Shown: piece by piece, positions 11,829-21,754 of the stretch | Position numbering within the stretch: the first letter of the stretch is position 1 | Layout: each line of letters begins with the position of its first letter | Assembly: GCA_020747065.1 (NCBI GenBank) | Contig: JAGMVK010000013.1 | Location: forward strand, 1,545,246 to 1,609,245 | Source: Cadophora sp. MPI-SDFR-AT-0126 | Lineage: Eukaryota; Ascomycota; Leotiomycetes; Helotiales; Ploettnerulaceae | Direction: 5' to 3' | Length of the DNA stretch: 64,000 nucleotides | Program-made: the position numbers and the translations under genes | Notes under the pieces: generated by a model | Databases searched by the model: none | What the model saw: only the letters and a program-made list of their open reading frames with translations | Told to the model about the DNA's origin: nothing

Positions 11829-12752
11829 ATGGCAGAAACCCAAGATACACCTTCGGGTGTATGTTTCAATCCATCCAAACACTCAAATGAAATTCACTGA
11901 CTCTCCCTCACAGCCTCCCTACGTCCCAATAGCCATCGCCTTAGTCGGCGGTCATCCCACCGTCGGCCTGGACATTCCAATCTGCGCCGTATTCCTCGCA
12001 ATCTACGTCCTCGGTGCCATAAGCCACATGACAGTCTTCCAACTGAACCGCAAACGCGGGCACAAATTCCTCATGCCCTGGGCCATGTTCGGCTTCTGCT
12101 CTCCTTACGCCTATTCCGAGCTACGCATCCGGAATTCTGGTGGAAAAAAGGACTGAGAATCGCGTGTAAGGGCCTGTATATTACGCTCTTTGTCGCGTTT
12201 GTGTTGACGATTTCGTTTACGATCGAGTCGTTTTATACGCTTGATGCGAAGATCAAGAATGTGGCGCTCTGGATTCAACGCGCGTCTTCGATCATCATGC
12301 TTCTCTTCAACGTAGCTTCCCTGGTCATCCTCTCACTCTCCATCTTCCTTCCTCGAACCTCGCCCCCAGAAAACTTCGGCGCCGGATCCATCAAAGGGAA
12401 AACCACGATCCTCTGTGTAATGATGTTCTTCGTCCTGTTCATCATCAGCTTCCGTTTCGGCACGGCTTGGGCCGACGCCCGGCTAGCTTCAAACCCAGCT
12501 TGGTTCGATTCGAAGGCGGCGTTCTATATCATTGAGTTTGCTTTTGAGATTGTGGTTATCTATGGCTTCCTTTTGACGAGGTTTGACCGTATATTCTGGG
12601 TTCCGAATGGAAGTGCCAAGGCTGGTGATTATCAGAAGTTAAGGGATGTCGCACAAGAGGGTGAGGAGATGGATGAGAGATTATCTAGTGCGGGCGGGGA
12701 AAGTGTACCGGCTTTGAAGCAGAACAAGAATGCCGCAGAGGCGGATAAGTAA
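11829..12752 (+). pseudogene. DUF3112-family multi-spanning membrane protein with internal deletion and frameshift
   Basis: Exon 1 (11829-11858, MAETQDTPSG) is followed by an intron at 11859-11913 (GTATGT donor, CTGAC branch). Exon 2 has GGHPTVGLDIPICAVFLAIY and HMTVFQLNRKRGHKFLMP, the start of fungal DUF3112 proteins (two membrane segments). After MFGFC near 12105 the frame goes out of phase and ends at TGA 12154-12156. The +1 frame resumes at LRLFRATHPEFWWKKG and stays open to TAA at 12750-12752 with four more membrane segments and an acidic tail. Family members have about 50 residues (a third helix) between these blocks, so a deletion of roughly 150 bp with frameshift removed it. Function of the family is not established. 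The join was not explained by any intron I could find. Confidence 0.7.
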
Positions 12753-13037
12753 GTAGATGATAGATCTTTTTCTTACTGCGCTTAACGAGATGCCCCTCAA
12801 AGGTTTAGAGTAACATACGGACAATAGAGTTTAATGTAAATGTATAATTATGAATAGACACTGTCCATATGTACCATTAGGTGCAGGAAACACTAAAACA
12901 GCAATATTGATGTCGATTTGGGGGGGGGGGGGGGTGGGGACACCGACAGCCCAAGAAGACGACTCAAGACCCTTCTGTAAGGAGATAAAAAGGGCCAAAA
13001 AAGCGCCAAGGATGAACCTTTGGGTGCTAACAATTTG
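12753..13037. other. Intergenic with 14-G homopolymer
   Basis: 3' flank of the DUF3112 gene up to the inverted-repeat element. A G-run lies at about 12920-12934. Nothing else was recognised. Confidence 0.4.
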
Positions 13038-13088
13038 TTGGTACGAACGGGGTTTTCAGTGGTTCTCGCCCACCCCAAGTATTCTGCC

Positions 13089-13134
<46 letters not shown>

Positions 13135-14113
13135 TCCTTTTAACGTCCTGTGTAAGTCGAAGACTATTGTAGGACGGCTGGGGCTATGTGCCCTAGCGTT
13201 TCTATATGAGATACTAGAAAGGTAGCTAATTTGTTCTAGGGGACATTGAGGGCATGGCCTTAATTATAATAAAGGAAAATTATAAAGGAAAGTGTAGAAG
13301 ATATTACGCTTCTTCCTTCTGTTGCTTCTCTTGCTCTTCTTCTTGCTTTCTCTCTAAGGACTATTTCCTGGTGCAAAGCTTAGTCTATTTGAGAAAATCT
13401 AGCGTCTTCTCGATTCTAATTTTTTTATGTATTAAGAGAGGTAGACTTAGTCTTGCTCCTTTTATTTCGCCTCGTAGCTTAGCTCTCGTCTCGGCTATTC
13501 CTATCTCTTTGTAGCTTAAAAGTAAATAGGCGGTTGTCTCTCTCTTATTATACTTATATAAGTTACTATCCGTACGGCCTAGTCGATATAGGTATGACCT
13601 TATAAACCTATAGCCTAGCTTCAATTGGAAGAAGGAGGTAGCTAGCTCTCTTCTAGTTCTAGGCGGTAGGTAGATCTTCAACCGTAGCTGCCAAGGGAAT
13701 TGCTTCCTATAGGTAGTTGTATTTTGGTAAGATGTCTTTTCGTACTGGTCTAACGCCGACTCCTACTCTCTAGTACTAATTTGCTTCGCTTTATAGCCGA
13801 GGACTGCAAAGCTGGTTTCATTTGTATTTGGGGCTAGCGTCGTTGCTTGCTTTGCTACTGAGTCAGCTAGTTCGTTTCCGTATACTTCCGTATGGCAGGG
13901 GACCCAGTTGATCGATATCGAGGCTCCTCTGCTCTTGGCTAGCTGCGCTGCTTGAACGGCCCGGATTTGGCAAGCTTGGCCTGGGTTTATTCTGCCTTAA
14001 CATTTGAGGAAATTTATGGAGAAAATTCTAGAATTTCAGACTTTGGATTGGAAGAACAACCTTGCTGCCTTGCAAGGGTGGGCGAGAACCACTGAAAACC
14101 CCCTTTCGTACAA
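13038..14113. mobile_element. Inverted-repeat element (38-bp arms) enclosing a LINE fragment
   Basis: The left arm at 13038-13076 (TTGGTACGAACGGGGTTTTC then AGTGGTTCTCGCCCACCC) is matched by its near-perfect complement at 14076-14113. The arms resemble those of the small MITE at 2747-2894. Between them sit a (TTA)n tract and a minus-strand LINE end, so either a LINE inserted into a MITE or the arms were brought together secondarily. No transposase lies between the arms. Confidence 0.6.
13087..14000 (-). mobile_element. 5'-truncated non-LTR retrotransposon (Tad1-like LINE), RNase H and C-terminus
   Basis: On the minus strand the frame reads an RNase H end (INWVPCHTEVYGNELADSVA, around 13860-13925), then a C-terminal region with LKLGYRFIRSYLYRLGRTDS. 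This ends in a Lys/Glu-rich tail, followed by a (TAA)n tail, seen as (TTA)14 on the plus strand at about 13089-13131. One TAG interrupts the frame. There is no reverse transcriptase, so the copy is 5'-truncated as usual for LINEs. Confidence 0.75.
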
Positions 14114-14340
14114 TAGAAGGCGAAATGGGTGCCGTTGTTGTTTACTTAATTATTTTTAGCGAGGTCCACTTCTGGACACTTGTGGCCGTGCAACCCTACC
14201 CCGGATTTCGTACCTGGAGGTACCCCCCTCTGCCCTTGCAGAAACAGAACTGGCTAGCGACCGTCTCCAATATTTTCCCCCGTCACTCCTTCCCTCCCTC
14301 CTCTTCTTTTGTTTCCTATCATCCATTTTTGTCAGCAAAC

Positions 14341-14563
14341 ATGGCGCCACAACTGAATGTTGCACAGCATGTTTCAATCAACGCATTACTAAAAGAAGGG
14401 GTTTCAGACCAAGCTAATTGCCACAAAAGCCTCATGCACGGTCCGCGCTGTCCAGAGAATTCGTCTGAAGAGACAACAGCAGTCCGACATGCCCACCCCC
14501 AAAAGAACAAAGACCGTCGGCCGTCGTAGCTGCATTACACCACCTATGCAGGAATTGCGGTGA
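14341..14563 (+). pseudogene. N-terminal fragment of a Tc1/mariner-type transposase (helix-turn-helix)
   Basis: ATG at 14341 begins MAPQLNVAQHVSINALLKEG. After a frameshift near 14420 it continues ASCTVRAVQRIRLKRQQQ, SDMPTPKRTKTVGRRSCITP and PMQELR, the Homeodomain-like start of fungal Tc1/mariner transposases. The remaining two thirds, with the catalytic triad, are absent. The fragment abuts the inverted-repeat element that ends at 14113 but is outside its arms. Confidence 0.6.
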
Positions 14564-14866
14564 TGACGGCGGGGACAAGTCCTTTGTTGGGTTTAGAATG
14601 GTTTTATGGAGAGGTTAAACGCTGAAGAGGAGATGAGGATTGGGAATGTAGAGAACGCTGAGGTGGTGATTGGGGAGAGGCTGCAATGACATGCAGTATG
14701 AGAGCTGATGCAGCCAGTTGTGGACTAGAGCACGATAATCGGCAACAGCCTTGGGTTATTACAGAAAGGATTTTGGTTTGGAAAGACGTTTGTGATTGAG
14801 CTCGTCTGCAGACGTTTGATTTGGACGACATAAGTACATTGAGACATTCTGGCGCTACGCTTGCTC

Positions 14867-16495
14867 CTACACACAAGTAAATGCCCCGGGGTTCGATGCA
14901 TCGCCACCCACGTAATGCTGAACGCGCGGGTACATGCATATATCCCTCTCTTGCCTTTTGCCATTAGGAATGGCGCCGATAGCACGCAGAGTCTCAGGGG
15001 CGTTCCCATTCTCCACCCAATCCCTAATGACTTTGATCATGTCTGGGATCTGCGGAGCCACCCCGGAGTCCAGGGCGTGGGATACACCTGGCGCCAAGAA
15101 TAAACGGTAGAAGTCTTGCGCTTTGGGATCCTTCTTTAGCACCCGTTCGTAGTAGTCGACGCTGCCATTCACTGGAATCGCTTGATCTGCCATTCCGTGC
15201 CAATTAATCATCTTTCCACCAGCCCTTCTAAATGCGGAAAGATCTGGATCAGACGTGCCGATGACGGACTCATACTCACTGACCGACGCATGGAATAGTT
15301 CGTCCCATTCCTCGTGCGTTATGGACTTCATGTCGAAGTCTGGGTCCTTTTTTACCCAATATCTGGCCCACACGTCCGAAAGTGGGAACGGGACAGCCTT
15401 GCAGAGACCGTCAGCGTTGCATTCGGTCGAAGCAACTCCGATGACGGGCATCGATATATCGGCATCGTAAGTGAAGCCGTACCATTGGAACTCGCCAGTC
15501 GCGCTTCGTGGACCATTCCATGCCGCTTCTGCGACGTTGGATCCAGCAGATGAGAACGTAGTCTTGGCGCCATCGCATTCAAAACTCTTGCCGACGAGTG
15601 TATGGGGGTCAAAACGACAAAGTCCAGGTCGGGAAATAATGCCGTCTGCTACGCCATCTAAATCGTCGCAGGCAGACAAGGCAGCCTTCTGAATAGCCCT
15701 CATTTCGCACGGCCGGGGATACACCTTCATACTTTCCATGACAAAAGCAGGGTAAATATTGGTGAAAATGAACTTAGACCAGTGTATGGCAGGCGCAAAT
15801 GCAAGAAGACCGTCAAAATCTTTCGGATATCGTTGTGCAAGCATGTGCCCTTGCCTGCCTCCTGTTGAGCCGCCAACAAAGTAGGAGTATTTTGGAGGAG
15901 ACTCGTAGAAAGCTTCCGTCACCGCCTTGCCGATTGTTGCCATGTCGTGCAGCCCAACATGGGCAAAATCTACGAGGAGTGGCCAATTGATGTTTCCAGG
16001 ACTTGATAAGGCCCACGAGTTTGTATATCCAATTGACTCTTCAACAGATTGCGTGTGTCCCCCGTCTGTGGTAGAGACGGCGTAGTTCTGACTCAAACTC
16101 GGGACCATTATGAACTGTGCAGCTTCCTCTCCCCCAGTAATATAGCCACCTCCCCCAATCCCCAAGAATACACCATTCCACTTGTTCTCGGTCGGAAGAT
16201 ACGTCACGACATTAATGAGGTCGTTCCAGCCGGGATGCGTGTAGGTAACAGTAACGTTGCAAAAGTTGAGATCTGGGACAGGGGCTTGCGGGACACCCAA
16301 CAGTGGGTTGAGAAAAAACGTATAATTCTCCCTTTTGTTTGCGCTGATGGAGAGGACTTGGATTCCACTCATAGCAGGGAGTGTGAGCGCAGCTGGGTTG
16401 CACATGGCGTCCGTCGCAAGCGGTGACTGAAACGACCCAGAGCTGAACAAGGCTGGGGCCTGGCCCATGGCCCCCATTAGCCAGTCTGGCAACAT
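14867..16495 (-). CDS. Tannase / feruloyl esterase family protein
   Basis: A 542-residue single-exon frame. Family features in order: a glycine-rich loop (GIGGGGYITGG, about 112-122), nucleophile Ser210 in FVGGSTGGRQG, a Ca-binding loop CDDLDGVADGI (276-286), Asp437 in WHGMADQAIPVNGSVDYY and His473 in PGVSHALDSG. Length is normal for the family, which cleaves gallate or hydroxycinnamate esters, usually outside the cell. The cysteines normally next to the catalytic Ser (CS) and His (HC) are both missing here. The ATG at 16495 is the first in frame, but it gives a poor signal peptide, so an unrecognised upstream exon is possible. It is divergent from the MFS gene at 17536 with about 1 kb between starts, which suggests shared control. 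Confidence 0.88.
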   Translation of the reverse strand: MLPDWLMGAMGQAPALFSSGSFQSPLATDAMCNPAALTLPAMSGIQVLSISANKRENYTFFLNPLLGVPQAPVPDLNFCNVTVTYTHPGWNDLINVVTYLPTENKWNGVFLGIGGGGYITGGEEAAQFIMVPSLSQNYAVSTTDGGHTQSVEESIGYTNSWALSSPGNINWPLLVDFAHVGLHDMATIGKAVTEAFYESPPKYSYFVGGSTGGRQGHMLAQRYPKDFDGLLAFAPAIHWSKFIFTNIYPAFVMESMKVYPRPCEMRAIQKAALSACDDLDGVADGIISRPGLCRFDPHTLVGKSFECDGAKTTFSSAGSNVAEAAWNGPRSATGEFQWYGFTYDADISMPVIGVASTECNADGLCKAVPFPLSDVWARYWVKKDPDFDMKSITHEEWDELFHASVSEYESVIGTSDPDLSAFRRAGGKMINWHGMADQAIPVNGSVDYYERVLKKDPKAQDFYRLFLAPGVSHALDSGVAPQIPDMIKVIRDWVENGNAPETLRAIGAIPNGKRQERDICMYPRVQHYVGGDASNPGAFTCV

Positions 16496-17535
16496 TTGTA
16501 GGGATGACAGACGAATGGCACGTCCGGAGGAGACAAGCAGATAATCAGGAGGTGCTGGCAGCGGCTGGGAGGGCCAAATATGCAGGGAGAGGCAGAACTG
16601 TGCTGTTCACGGCCTGATGATGGTTCCTATAGCTCCTTATGTATGCTTTCACTTGGGAAATAGATGCCGCATTTAACACCCGCAAGACAGGATACTGGGA
16701 GGGGTTTGCAGTCAACCTAATCAAGAAGCTCGCGAGGTGCCTCTCCCGGAGCGGGGGTATTCGGCTTTGGACTCGGTCACAAGGAGGCAAGTGGTTCACT
16801 GGGCGAAACACGGGGCCTGGGACTCAACTAAGCCTTTGCCATATTTGCCTACCAGGTTTGCCGTCTACTGCTTTCTTACCAGTGGCCGGATCTCATAAAC
16901 TTCTCCACCCTCATATCAGATCCTTGACCATTATCTGAGCCGTGCGACGGCGCTTGGCTTGTTCGACGTCGACCACTGCATTATCAGTGCCGGCAAATCG
17001 CGGGGTAATGCAGGGTCATGGGGGGCCCTGCCGTGCCGGATCACCCCCGCCAAGATGAGACAGACTGGCTTACCCGTCACTGGCCATCTACATTTTCGGT
17101 TGACGGCAAACATTATATTGTCATTGTCCAGGACAACCGGTTGTTCCGGTCATGTTAGAACCTCTCTCGTGTAAGGTTCTTTGGTTTGCATCTTAGTCCG
17201 AAATTTTGTTTGGCTATTGGTAAGTCAAAATAGGGCTTCCGTTAGGCCGGAAGCATGCAGAAGTCCACAGACCAAAATATCGTCTACTTATTCTCTTACA
17301 TCCGCTCCACGCTCAACGTTGATAGATGAACGTGTGTTATATACCCAGGACACTCAGTGTATCCTGTCTGGACATCTTGACACAGGCCATCTCCAACTTT
17401 CAATATCCTTTTTTTGCTGAGCCTAGCAGCTGGTCCTGGTTGATCTACCCACCTGGCTACACAATTACTCATCTCTGGAGCTCATCTTACCAAAGACTAG
17501 TGTGCTACAAAAGAAATAGGAACGGACAAGTCAAC
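16496..17535. promoter_or_regulatory. Divergent promoter region between esterase and MFS genes
   Basis: About 1 kb of non-coding sequence separates the two starts. It contains TCGACGTCGA at 16963-16972, the same CRE-like GACGTC core found repeatedly before the bZIP gene at 60273. It also has a perfect palindrome ACAACCGGTTGT near 17132 and several CGG triplets of the kind bound by Zn2Cys6 regulators. Actual use of any site is inference. Confidence 0.35.
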
Positions 17536-19263
17536 ATGGCGACTGCGCAGGCGGAAAAGTCCAGTGCAGCCTCTGGGCACCAGGAGTATATTGTCGAGCC
17601 CGAGAGTTTGATAGAACCGGGCGACTTTGTGTGGACCGTTGAACTTCTCGGAAACTTGTTGTCGCTTTGTGTAATTATGTTTACGGCTTCCTGGGCACAG
17701 TTAGTGCCGATCTCCGCCATCCCTTTCATTGCTGCTCGATTTCCAACGGAAACCAACAACGCGAACTGGATTGCTACAGCCGTCCAGGTCCTCCCTGCTG
17801 TCATCTCGATAATCATTGGAGATGCTTCTGATGTTTTTGGTCGCCGCCAATTCTTACTTTTTGCCTGTGCCTCGGGAGTCGCTGGAATGTTGATCGGAGG
17901 CTGCGCAAATACCTTAACTGTTGTTATTGGCGGTCAAGTTCTGACTGGCGTGGCCGTCGGCTGCAGCCTTCTAGCGAGCCCGACGGTTCAAGAAATCGTA
18001 CCAAAAAAGCAGCGAACTATAGTTATGGCGTTTTGCACCTTGATCAGTTCTGGTTCCTTCATTGCGGCGCCAATTATTGAGGGCGTCTTTATCCAGCATG
18101 GATATGGTGAAAGTCTCGACGGATGGCGTATCGGATTCTACATTGGCGCCGCATTTTGGGCTTTGTGTGCGATAGGACTCGTTCTCTTTTTTCACCCTAT
18201 GCCCCGCCCAAATCCCGAGGGTCTCACCACGGTGCAACAACTACGAAAGTTTGATTGGATTGGGCTTTTTCTTGCCAGCGCTGCCATGTCATTGTTTTTG
18301 GTTGGAATGAACTATGGGGACAATCCGTACCCATGGAGCTCTCCAATGGTGTTGGGACCGTTGGTACCAGGAACCATCTCCATCTTCCTCTTCATCCTTT
18401 GGGAATGGAAAGGAACATCAACCGGCTTGCTGCCGCACGCCCTTTTCGAAGACCGCAACTTCCCTCTCACCATGGTTATACGCATCGTGGGCGGCATTGC
18501 GCTATTCGGAGGTCAAGCTTTTTTACCCCAAGTTGCGGTCTTTGTCTTTGGAACCGATGGCACCAGGACAGCAGTTTGGCAATTGCCTTTTACGGTCTCC
18601 GCAATGTTGGGCGCGTTCCTTGCTGGTGGTCTGCTACGGTTCTTTAAAGAGATTAAGTGGCTCATTTTTGCTTCTATCATGCTTATGGCCCTCGGTGGAG
18701 GCCTTTGTGTGCTGGTGAAGCCAAATATTGGCTTTGTCACTTGGTTCTTCCCGTGCGCATTTATGGGGATTGCTGTTGGAGGTGAGGCTATGCTGTTGAC
18801 CGTCATTTCAGGCCTTGCGGTCCCGAACCGATACATCGCCACGGGCGTTTGCATCGGAACCTCAGCTGGCTTTCTTGGAGGAGCACTTGCGACAACCATC
18901 TACGGCCAGGTCTATCGGTCCAAACTCAAAATTTACCTTCCTGCTGCTATCTCCAATGCTGCAATCACTGCAGGACTACCGCCATCTAGCTTACCGAGCC
19001 TACTTACCGGAATTACAACAGGGGATCTCGCTTCCGTTCCAGGTGCTACCCCGATCGTTCTGGGCGCTGTCCAGACAGCTTCAAGGAATGCCTATGCGAA
19101 GAGCTTCTCTTACATCTGGTATGTCCTGATTGCTTGGAGCGCCCTTAGCGCAGTTCTTGCTCTATTGTACGGGTCAACTTCAGCGTACATGACCAATGAA
19201 GTTGCTGCACCAGTCGAGTGCCGCAGGCGTCGTACTGCCGCTACTCAAAGGGAAGGAAAGTAG
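17536..19263 (+). CDS. MFS drug/toxin-efflux type transporter (14-TM DHA2-like)
   Basis: 575 residues from ATG 17536, chosen because it has a good CAACATGGCG context and precedes a hydrophilic N-terminus. The open frame extends 70 codons further up without membrane or domain features. About 14 hydrophobic segments follow, with the motif-A-like loop GDASDVFGRRQFL (about residue 95), GWRIGFYIGAAFWALCAIGL and a C-terminal basic tail. It resembles fungal TRI12/siderophore-type major facilitators of the plasma membrane, proton-driven exporters or importers of small organic molecules. No intron or lesion. The substrate cannot be read from the sequence; the divergent esterase partner makes an aromatic compound thinkable. 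Confidence 0.88.
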   Translation: MATAQAEKSSAASGHQEYIVEPESLIEPGDFVWTVELLGNLLSLCVIMFTASWAQLVPISAIPFIAARFPTETNNANWIATAVQVLPAVISIIIGDASDVFGRRQFLLFACASGVAGMLIGGCANTLTVVIGGQVLTGVAVGCSLLASPTVQEIVPKKQRTIVMAFCTLISSGSFIAAPIIEGVFIQHGYGESLDGWRIGFYIGAAFWALCAIGLVLFFHPMPRPNPEGLTTVQQLRKFDWIGLFLASAAMSLFLVGMNYGDNPYPWSSPMVLGPLVPGTISIFLFILWEWKGTSTGLLPHALFEDRNFPLTMVIRIVGGIALFGGQAFLPQVAVFVFGTDGTRTAVWQLPFTVSAMLGAFLAGGLLRFFKEIKWLIFASIMLMALGGGLCVLVKPNIGFVTWFFPCAFMGIAVGGEAMLLTVISGLAVPNRYIATGVCIGTSAGFLGGALATTIYGQVYRSKLKIYLPAAISNAAITAGLPPSSLPSLLTGITTGDLASVPGATPIVLGAVQTASRNAYAKSFSYIWYVLIAWSALSAVLALLYGSTSAYMTNEVAAPVECRRRRTAATQREGK

Positions 19264-20459
19264 TCACCTGTAAGTTCTTCCATTCTCTAATGTGGGGATG
19301 GCAACAATTGCTGATTCAGTAAAGCTGTTTGTCGATTGCGCAAGAGATGGCAAATGCTTAAGCCGTGTTGGAGAAAGGTGAAGAAGAGTGATTTTGTCGA
19401 CTTGAGTCGTGGTTCTAAGTATGGTTGACGATCTCACCGAAGCAGGAAGCCATAGCCGGGTTGGTTTAGCACAGTCGCTTTCGATCTGAATTTGAGTATA
19501 GCCTGATCACGAGGTGGATGGATGTCGAACGAATAATAATGAAGTAAGCGAACAAAACCAATGTACTCTCCTAAGTTCGTGCTAGTAATGCTTTCGTGAG
19601 AACTTCAGTACGACGAGTGTTCTTCTAAACTAATGTAAGGCTGAAAAGGCCGTGGGACAAGAATCCACTATGAATCGAAACACATATTGGAAGGCACTCT
19701 GAAATACGTCCACTCAACAGCATCATACTGAACTGCACATTGAAAGCCAATGTCCCCATTTGCTTTGAAGGTTTCGTGTTCTAGCCCGGAGGTGAGAATT
19801 GTGCATCCGCACTACTAAGTGTCTGACTCACGAAGCAATTGCTTGTTAGATGGGCGCCTGCTCGTCATCCGAGCCGTGAAGAGCCTCTATCTTCAAGCAC
19901 TCTCTGCAGAGAGATGGAGCATCCCAGTCCGCTCGACCTATTCGAGGTGTTCGAAGACGACAAACCAAGTTGAAGTCTCGAGCGTAGGATTGGGATCTAC
20001 TTTGCAACAGCAAGGTATCTCTAAGAACAGGCTACATAGCTACACAGTACCCGGGGCGCCACGCCGCCCCAATCTTCTCCACTGCGGCTTTTCGCCATTT
20101 CCTCCGCAATATACCAGTGGAATTCAAGAGCATGGTACGCAGATCACGTTGGGCCAGTAACGATCGCTCGCTCGCACGAAGAGGAGACACTGGCGGAAGT
20201 AGACTTGGGCATTTATATTTGACATATATGCGCCGCCATAGAGCCAGCCATTCTGATATTCTTTCAAAAACTGAAAAATAAGAGAGGAAGCCCCCGAGGA
20301 CAAATCTCAAAGGCGGCATGCGCAGCAATCAGTTGATTTTGAAAATATTCAAATTCTGAGCTACTTCTCCCTGTTTACGCAAGATCAATATCCCATGTTC
20401 ATCTTATTTCCTTAATATAAGAGGAGCCTTGACAAAACGACCGACATTGTCCGATTGAT
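19264..20459. other. Intergenic, no feature recognised
   Basis: Normal GC content. Small frames at 19819-20328 on both strands overlap one another and show no domain. No repeat ends were seen. Confidence 0.45.
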
Positions 20460-21466
20460 CTAGGAAGTAAGAACTCTTCTAACCCAAGCCTTCTTCGCAT
20501 TGATCGCATCCTGCGACAATAGTGTGTAGAATGACAATGCGTCGAATCCGTGGTAAGCGCCTGGCCACACATGTAGCTCGCACTGCACCCCACATTTCCA
20601 GAGTTGGGACGCAAATGCCACGGCCTCATCGCGGAAAACCTCGCAGTCGCCAGCATCGATGAAAGTCTGGGGCATGCCGTACAAATCTGTCGCTCGCGCC
20701 GGTGCTACCAGCTCACTCACTTCAGGTCCACCCCGCTTGCTACCAAGAACCATGTCCCAAGCCATGCGGTTGCTTGTCCCACACCAGGGTCCAGTGCAGG
20801 CAAATTGTTCCGCCGAGTTGGTACAGTCACGGTCGTCGAGCATCGGTGTTAACAACATCAGGGCAAGCGGAAAGGGATTGTTATTTTTGCAGCACATCAT
20901 AGCGGTGCCACAAGCGATAGGCGCGCCGCCAGAGCCGCCCTCAACGATGATGCGAGCTGGGTCTATACCTAGCTCGACGGCATGCTCAACCATCCATAAC
21001 AATTGGGTGCGAGGCGGTACTCAGGCGCCACAAAAACGGTGTCAACGCCAACAAAGTAGCTCATCATAGTATCAATGGCGGTGAAGCGGGTACCAGCGAT
21101 TTGACCTCCGCCGTGGACGCTGTACAGAGCCGGCCGTTCAGTGTTGGACGAGTTTTTACTCTTGAACACCGAAAGCGTCACGGTAGGATCGCCCTTTTCC
21201 AAGCCCAGTGCGCTGGGCTCAGTGTGTTCAAGATCAGGTCTCGCCTTGGGGACTTGCTCCAAAGAAAACACCTCTAATATTTTGCGCAGCTCCTCCAGAT
21301 TGAGCGCTTCCGGCAGGGTTGCCTTGGAGTCCTCTACAGCGAGTATGAGTGATGAGGCATAAGGGCGTCGTATGTGCCGATCTTGCGAGAACAGTTGCCT
21401 CAATGGGAGCAACGGATGGCGTTGCTTGAGACATCTCAGCTTGGAGGTAAGGCAATCAAGTATCAA
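20460..21466 (-). pseudogene. HSL-family alpha/beta hydrolase (esterase/lipase) with internal deletion
   Basis: The N-terminal block (minus, from about 21466) carries the oxyanion motif VHGGG (GGGQIAGTR) and ends VFVAPEYRLAPN. There the sequence jumps directly to QLLWMVEHAVELGIDPARI in another frame. The second block has nucleophile Ser in GGSGGAPIA, Asp in DCEVFRDEAV, His in YHGFDA, and ends at TAG/TAA near 20460. About a dozen residues that normally join the blocks are gone and the frame changes, so a small deletion near 20990-21010 inactivated the gene. A second frame (MSQATPSVAPIEATVL) near 21430 hints at another indel in the N-terminus. All three catalytic residues survive, implying recent loss. 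Confidence 0.75.
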
Positions 21467-21754
21467 ATTTGCGTTGCAAGTTAATTGCGAATTATGACGG
21501 AAATTGATGGTAATACTTACGACGTAAATAGTTGTAGAGATTAGAAGACGGGAGGTTAATTATAATATTATCGTCGAGAGCACGTCGGAATGACCTTGCG
21601 TAAGAGGCAAAAGCAGAAGAAATCGCCCGTAGCAACAGTTTCGGGACGAAAGCTCATGGTAGAGTAGCTCGTAGCTCATAGTAGTCGCGTAATCTGCAGT
21701 TCTCTGACCACGCGGGGTAGCCGAGTAGCCGGGACTGGAATGCCGGAATGGGTA

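Noticed and set aside
12893..13143. Open frames across the G-run and TTA tract
   Set aside because: They encode homopolymers created by microsatellites and overlap the inverted-repeat arm.
14062..14529. 155-codon frame
   Set aside because: Starts inside an inverted-repeat arm and crosses into the transposase fragment. Only the part from 14341 has family resemblance, and it needs a frameshift.
17326..17535. N-terminal extension of the MFS frame by 70 codons
   Set aside because: No conserved segment. The ATG at 17536 has a better context and a normal MFS N-terminus.
14867..21466. Secondary-metabolite gene cluster made of esterase, transporter and hydrolase
   Set aside because: No synthase or tailoring enzymes are present, and the hydrolase is broken. 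Proximity alone does not support a cluster.
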